Below are positions 34,129 to 35,057 of a stretch of 35,057 nt of DNA, in pieces. The translations under genes and the position numbers were made by a program. A model generated the notes under the pieces. It was not told where the DNA came from and made no database searches. It saw only the letters and a program-made list of their open reading frames with translations. The stretch spans positions 1 to 35,057 of the forward strand of contig CBDUZZ010000049.1 of NCBI GenBank assembly GCA_965371855.1. The letters run 5' to 3'. This DNA comes from JAADEM01 sp965371855 (lineage in GTDB: Bacteria; Bacteroidota; Bacteroidia; Bacteroidales; Marinilabiliaceae). Position 1 is the first letter of the stretch; every line of letters starts with the position of its first letter.

Positions 34129-34458
34129 ATGTATTTCAGTCCAGCAGCAAAGGCAGCATTAGGTAGTATTGATATTTTACTATTTTTAAATCTGTTTTTA
34201 TATCTAAGGAGTAGAAAGTCAAAAGTAAATTCTAAGTATAGATTATACAATTTATTAAATCGAATATTATTCTTAATTTATCTTGTGTTTTATTATTTGC
34301 ACTGGCCTTACAGGAGTGTGCTACTGTATGCTTTTTCTTCAATTGCATTGTGGCTGTTCATTGTAGAGGTATTGTTCTTTCGTAAAAGGACTAAAAATAA
34401 GTTTAATGCTTATTCAATAGCTGGCGCAGATTTGCAATTCTTGACATTAAAAAAATGA
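34129..34458 (+). CDS. Membrane protein with REP-derived C-terminus
   Basis: 109 residues. Three membrane segments (about 10-28, 42-58 and 62-84) with basic loops (RSRKSKVNSKYR, RKRTKNK). The last 13 residues (AGADLQFLTLKK and stop) are encoded by a REP-like sequence at 34420-34445, so the native C-terminus has probably been replaced. Unrecognised family; 45 bp after the previous gene. Confidence 0.48.
   Translation: MYFSPAAKAALGSIDILLFLNLFLYLRSRKSKVNSKYRLYNLLNRILFLIYLVFYYLHWPYRSVLLYAFSSIALWLFIVEVLFFRKRTKNKFNAYSIAGADLQFLTLKK
34420..34445. repeat. REP-like sequence at the end of the third membrane gene
   Basis: gctggcgcagatttgcaatt then cttgaca matches the left REP of the RAYT remnant (33428-33454) with a few changes. 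It encodes the C-terminal residues of the gene ending at 34458. Confidence 0.6.
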
Positions 34459-34514
34459 GCCGCGAATGCGCGAATTGATTTTGCCACTATGATTCGCTGA
34501 AAGAACAACATCTT
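34449..34514. repeat. Dispersed repeat family B, copy 3
   Basis: aaaaaatgagccgcgaatgc, gcgaattgattttgccacta, tgattcgctgaaagaacaac. Same order and length as copy 1 at 32443-32507, and again next to a REP-like sequence. Confidence 0.7.
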
Positions 34515-34596
34515 CTTTTGCCAGAGGCAACAAAAGCTTGATGAACCTGTATGCCTATCAGGCTGGCTTTACAAACTTTCAACTTTTAACTAATGC

Positions 34597-34917
34597 CTAC
34601 AGCAGTCCCAACTCCAGCATAGCCTCTTCGGAGAGCATATCGCGGGTCCATGGCGGGTCGAAAGTCAGGTTTACCTCCACATCCTCTATACCTTCTATTG
34701 CTGCCACACTATCGTGCACCTCTTGCACAAGCGAATCAGCTATCGGACAGTTAGGTGAAGTTAACGTCATTACCAATCTGACTTTACCTTTTTCTTCATC
34801 CACATTAACTTCATATATCAACCCCAGGTCATATACATTAACCGGTATCTCCGGATCATACACTGTTTTTATTGCTTCTATAACTTTTGTTTCTAACTGT
34901 AAAAAATCATCTGCCAT
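34597..34917 (-). CDS. DUF59/MIP18-family iron-sulfur assembly protein (SufT/PaaD-like)
   Basis: 106 residues. Full-length DUF59 domain: AIKTVYDPEIPVNVYDLGLIY, then LVMTLTSPNCPIADSLVQEV with the conserved cysteine C57, and VEVNLTFDPPWTRDMLSEEA. Members help assemble or insert Fe-S clusters. The organism's QueG and flavin/Fe-S oxidoreductase are possible clients, but no suf genes are in the window. Monocistronic here as far as visible; downstream sequence (34567-34590) is heptad repeat (actttcaacttttaac). Confidence 0.9.
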   Translation of the reverse strand: MADDFLQLETKVIEAIKTVYDPEIPVNVYDLGLIYEVNVDEEKGKVRLVMTLTSPNCPIADSLVQEVHDSVAAIEGIEDVEVNLTFDPPWTRDMLSEEAMLELGLL

Positions 34918-35057
34918 TTTGATCTGTATATTTGTTTATTCCTCTATTTAACTATTAAAATCTCAACACAAATAAATAGAGACTTTAATATAAACCCACC
35001 CCAACCCCTCCGAGGAGTAATGGCACTAACATAAGTCATTAATTATTTATATTTTCT
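34918..35057. other. Right-end intergenic sequence
   Basis: 140 bp upstream of the DUF59 gene. A short C-rich stretch (cccaccccaacccctccg, 34996-35013) stands out in otherwise AT-rich DNA. No gene seen; the window ends here. Confidence 0.5.

Overview
The window looks like chromosomal DNA of an AT-rich member of the Bacteroidetes, probably Bacteroidales or Marinilabiliales. The clues are PorW/SprE and PorX (type IX secretion), a 949-residue Bacteroides-type fucokinase/GDP-fucose pyrophosphorylase (Fkp), an ExbB protein with its own signal peptide and two ExbD partners, almost no Shine-Dalgarno sites, and several TAnnTTTG (-7) promoter motifs. Species cannot be named from the sequence. There are no rRNA or tRNA genes, CRISPR arrays, prophages or intact insertion sequences.

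Layout. 1-1406: a 21-bp tandem repeat, then a sigma-54-dependent response regulator (minus). 1595-8395: a plus-strand run of porW/sprE, porX, tsaE and alanine dehydrogenase, followed by a scrap of a histidine kinase. 8552-10936: aroB and aroA (minus), read divergently from a small membrane protein (11034). 11520-14495: a large minus-strand protein with two receiver domains fused to a PEP-synthase-type ATP-grasp domain. 14645-15997: NADP-type glutamate dehydrogenase, ending in a 214-bp palindromic element. 16295-18672: an ExbB, 4-TM protein, ExbD, ExbD operon (minus). 18836-22198: type I asparaginase, TatD nuclease and a second glutamate dehydrogenase (minus). 22507-25437: a GlcD-GlcF-like flavin/iron-sulfur oxidoreductase (minus). 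25438-26239: an AT-rich gap. 26240-29947: a secreted EEP-family hydrolase and fkp (plus). 30061-32142: an M23 peptidase and QueG (minus). 32143-34560: an accessory patch with a ParE-like toxin/antitoxin pair, a gutted REP-associated (RAYT) transposase between inverted REP sequences, and three tiny membrane proteins. 34597-34917: a DUF59/MIP18-family Fe-S assembly protein (minus).

How it fits together. The left part links secretion (PorW) to its response regulator (PorX), with an NtrC-type regulator read divergently. Two glutamate dehydrogenases, alanine dehydrogenase and asparaginase give the window a strong nitrogen and amino-acid theme. Much intergenic DNA is filled by short 7-8-bp-phase degenerate repeats; these supply several stop codons and the 5' leaders of porX, tatD and fkp. 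The most unusual items are the receiver/ATP-grasp fusion at 11520-14495 and the REP/RAYT patch on the right.
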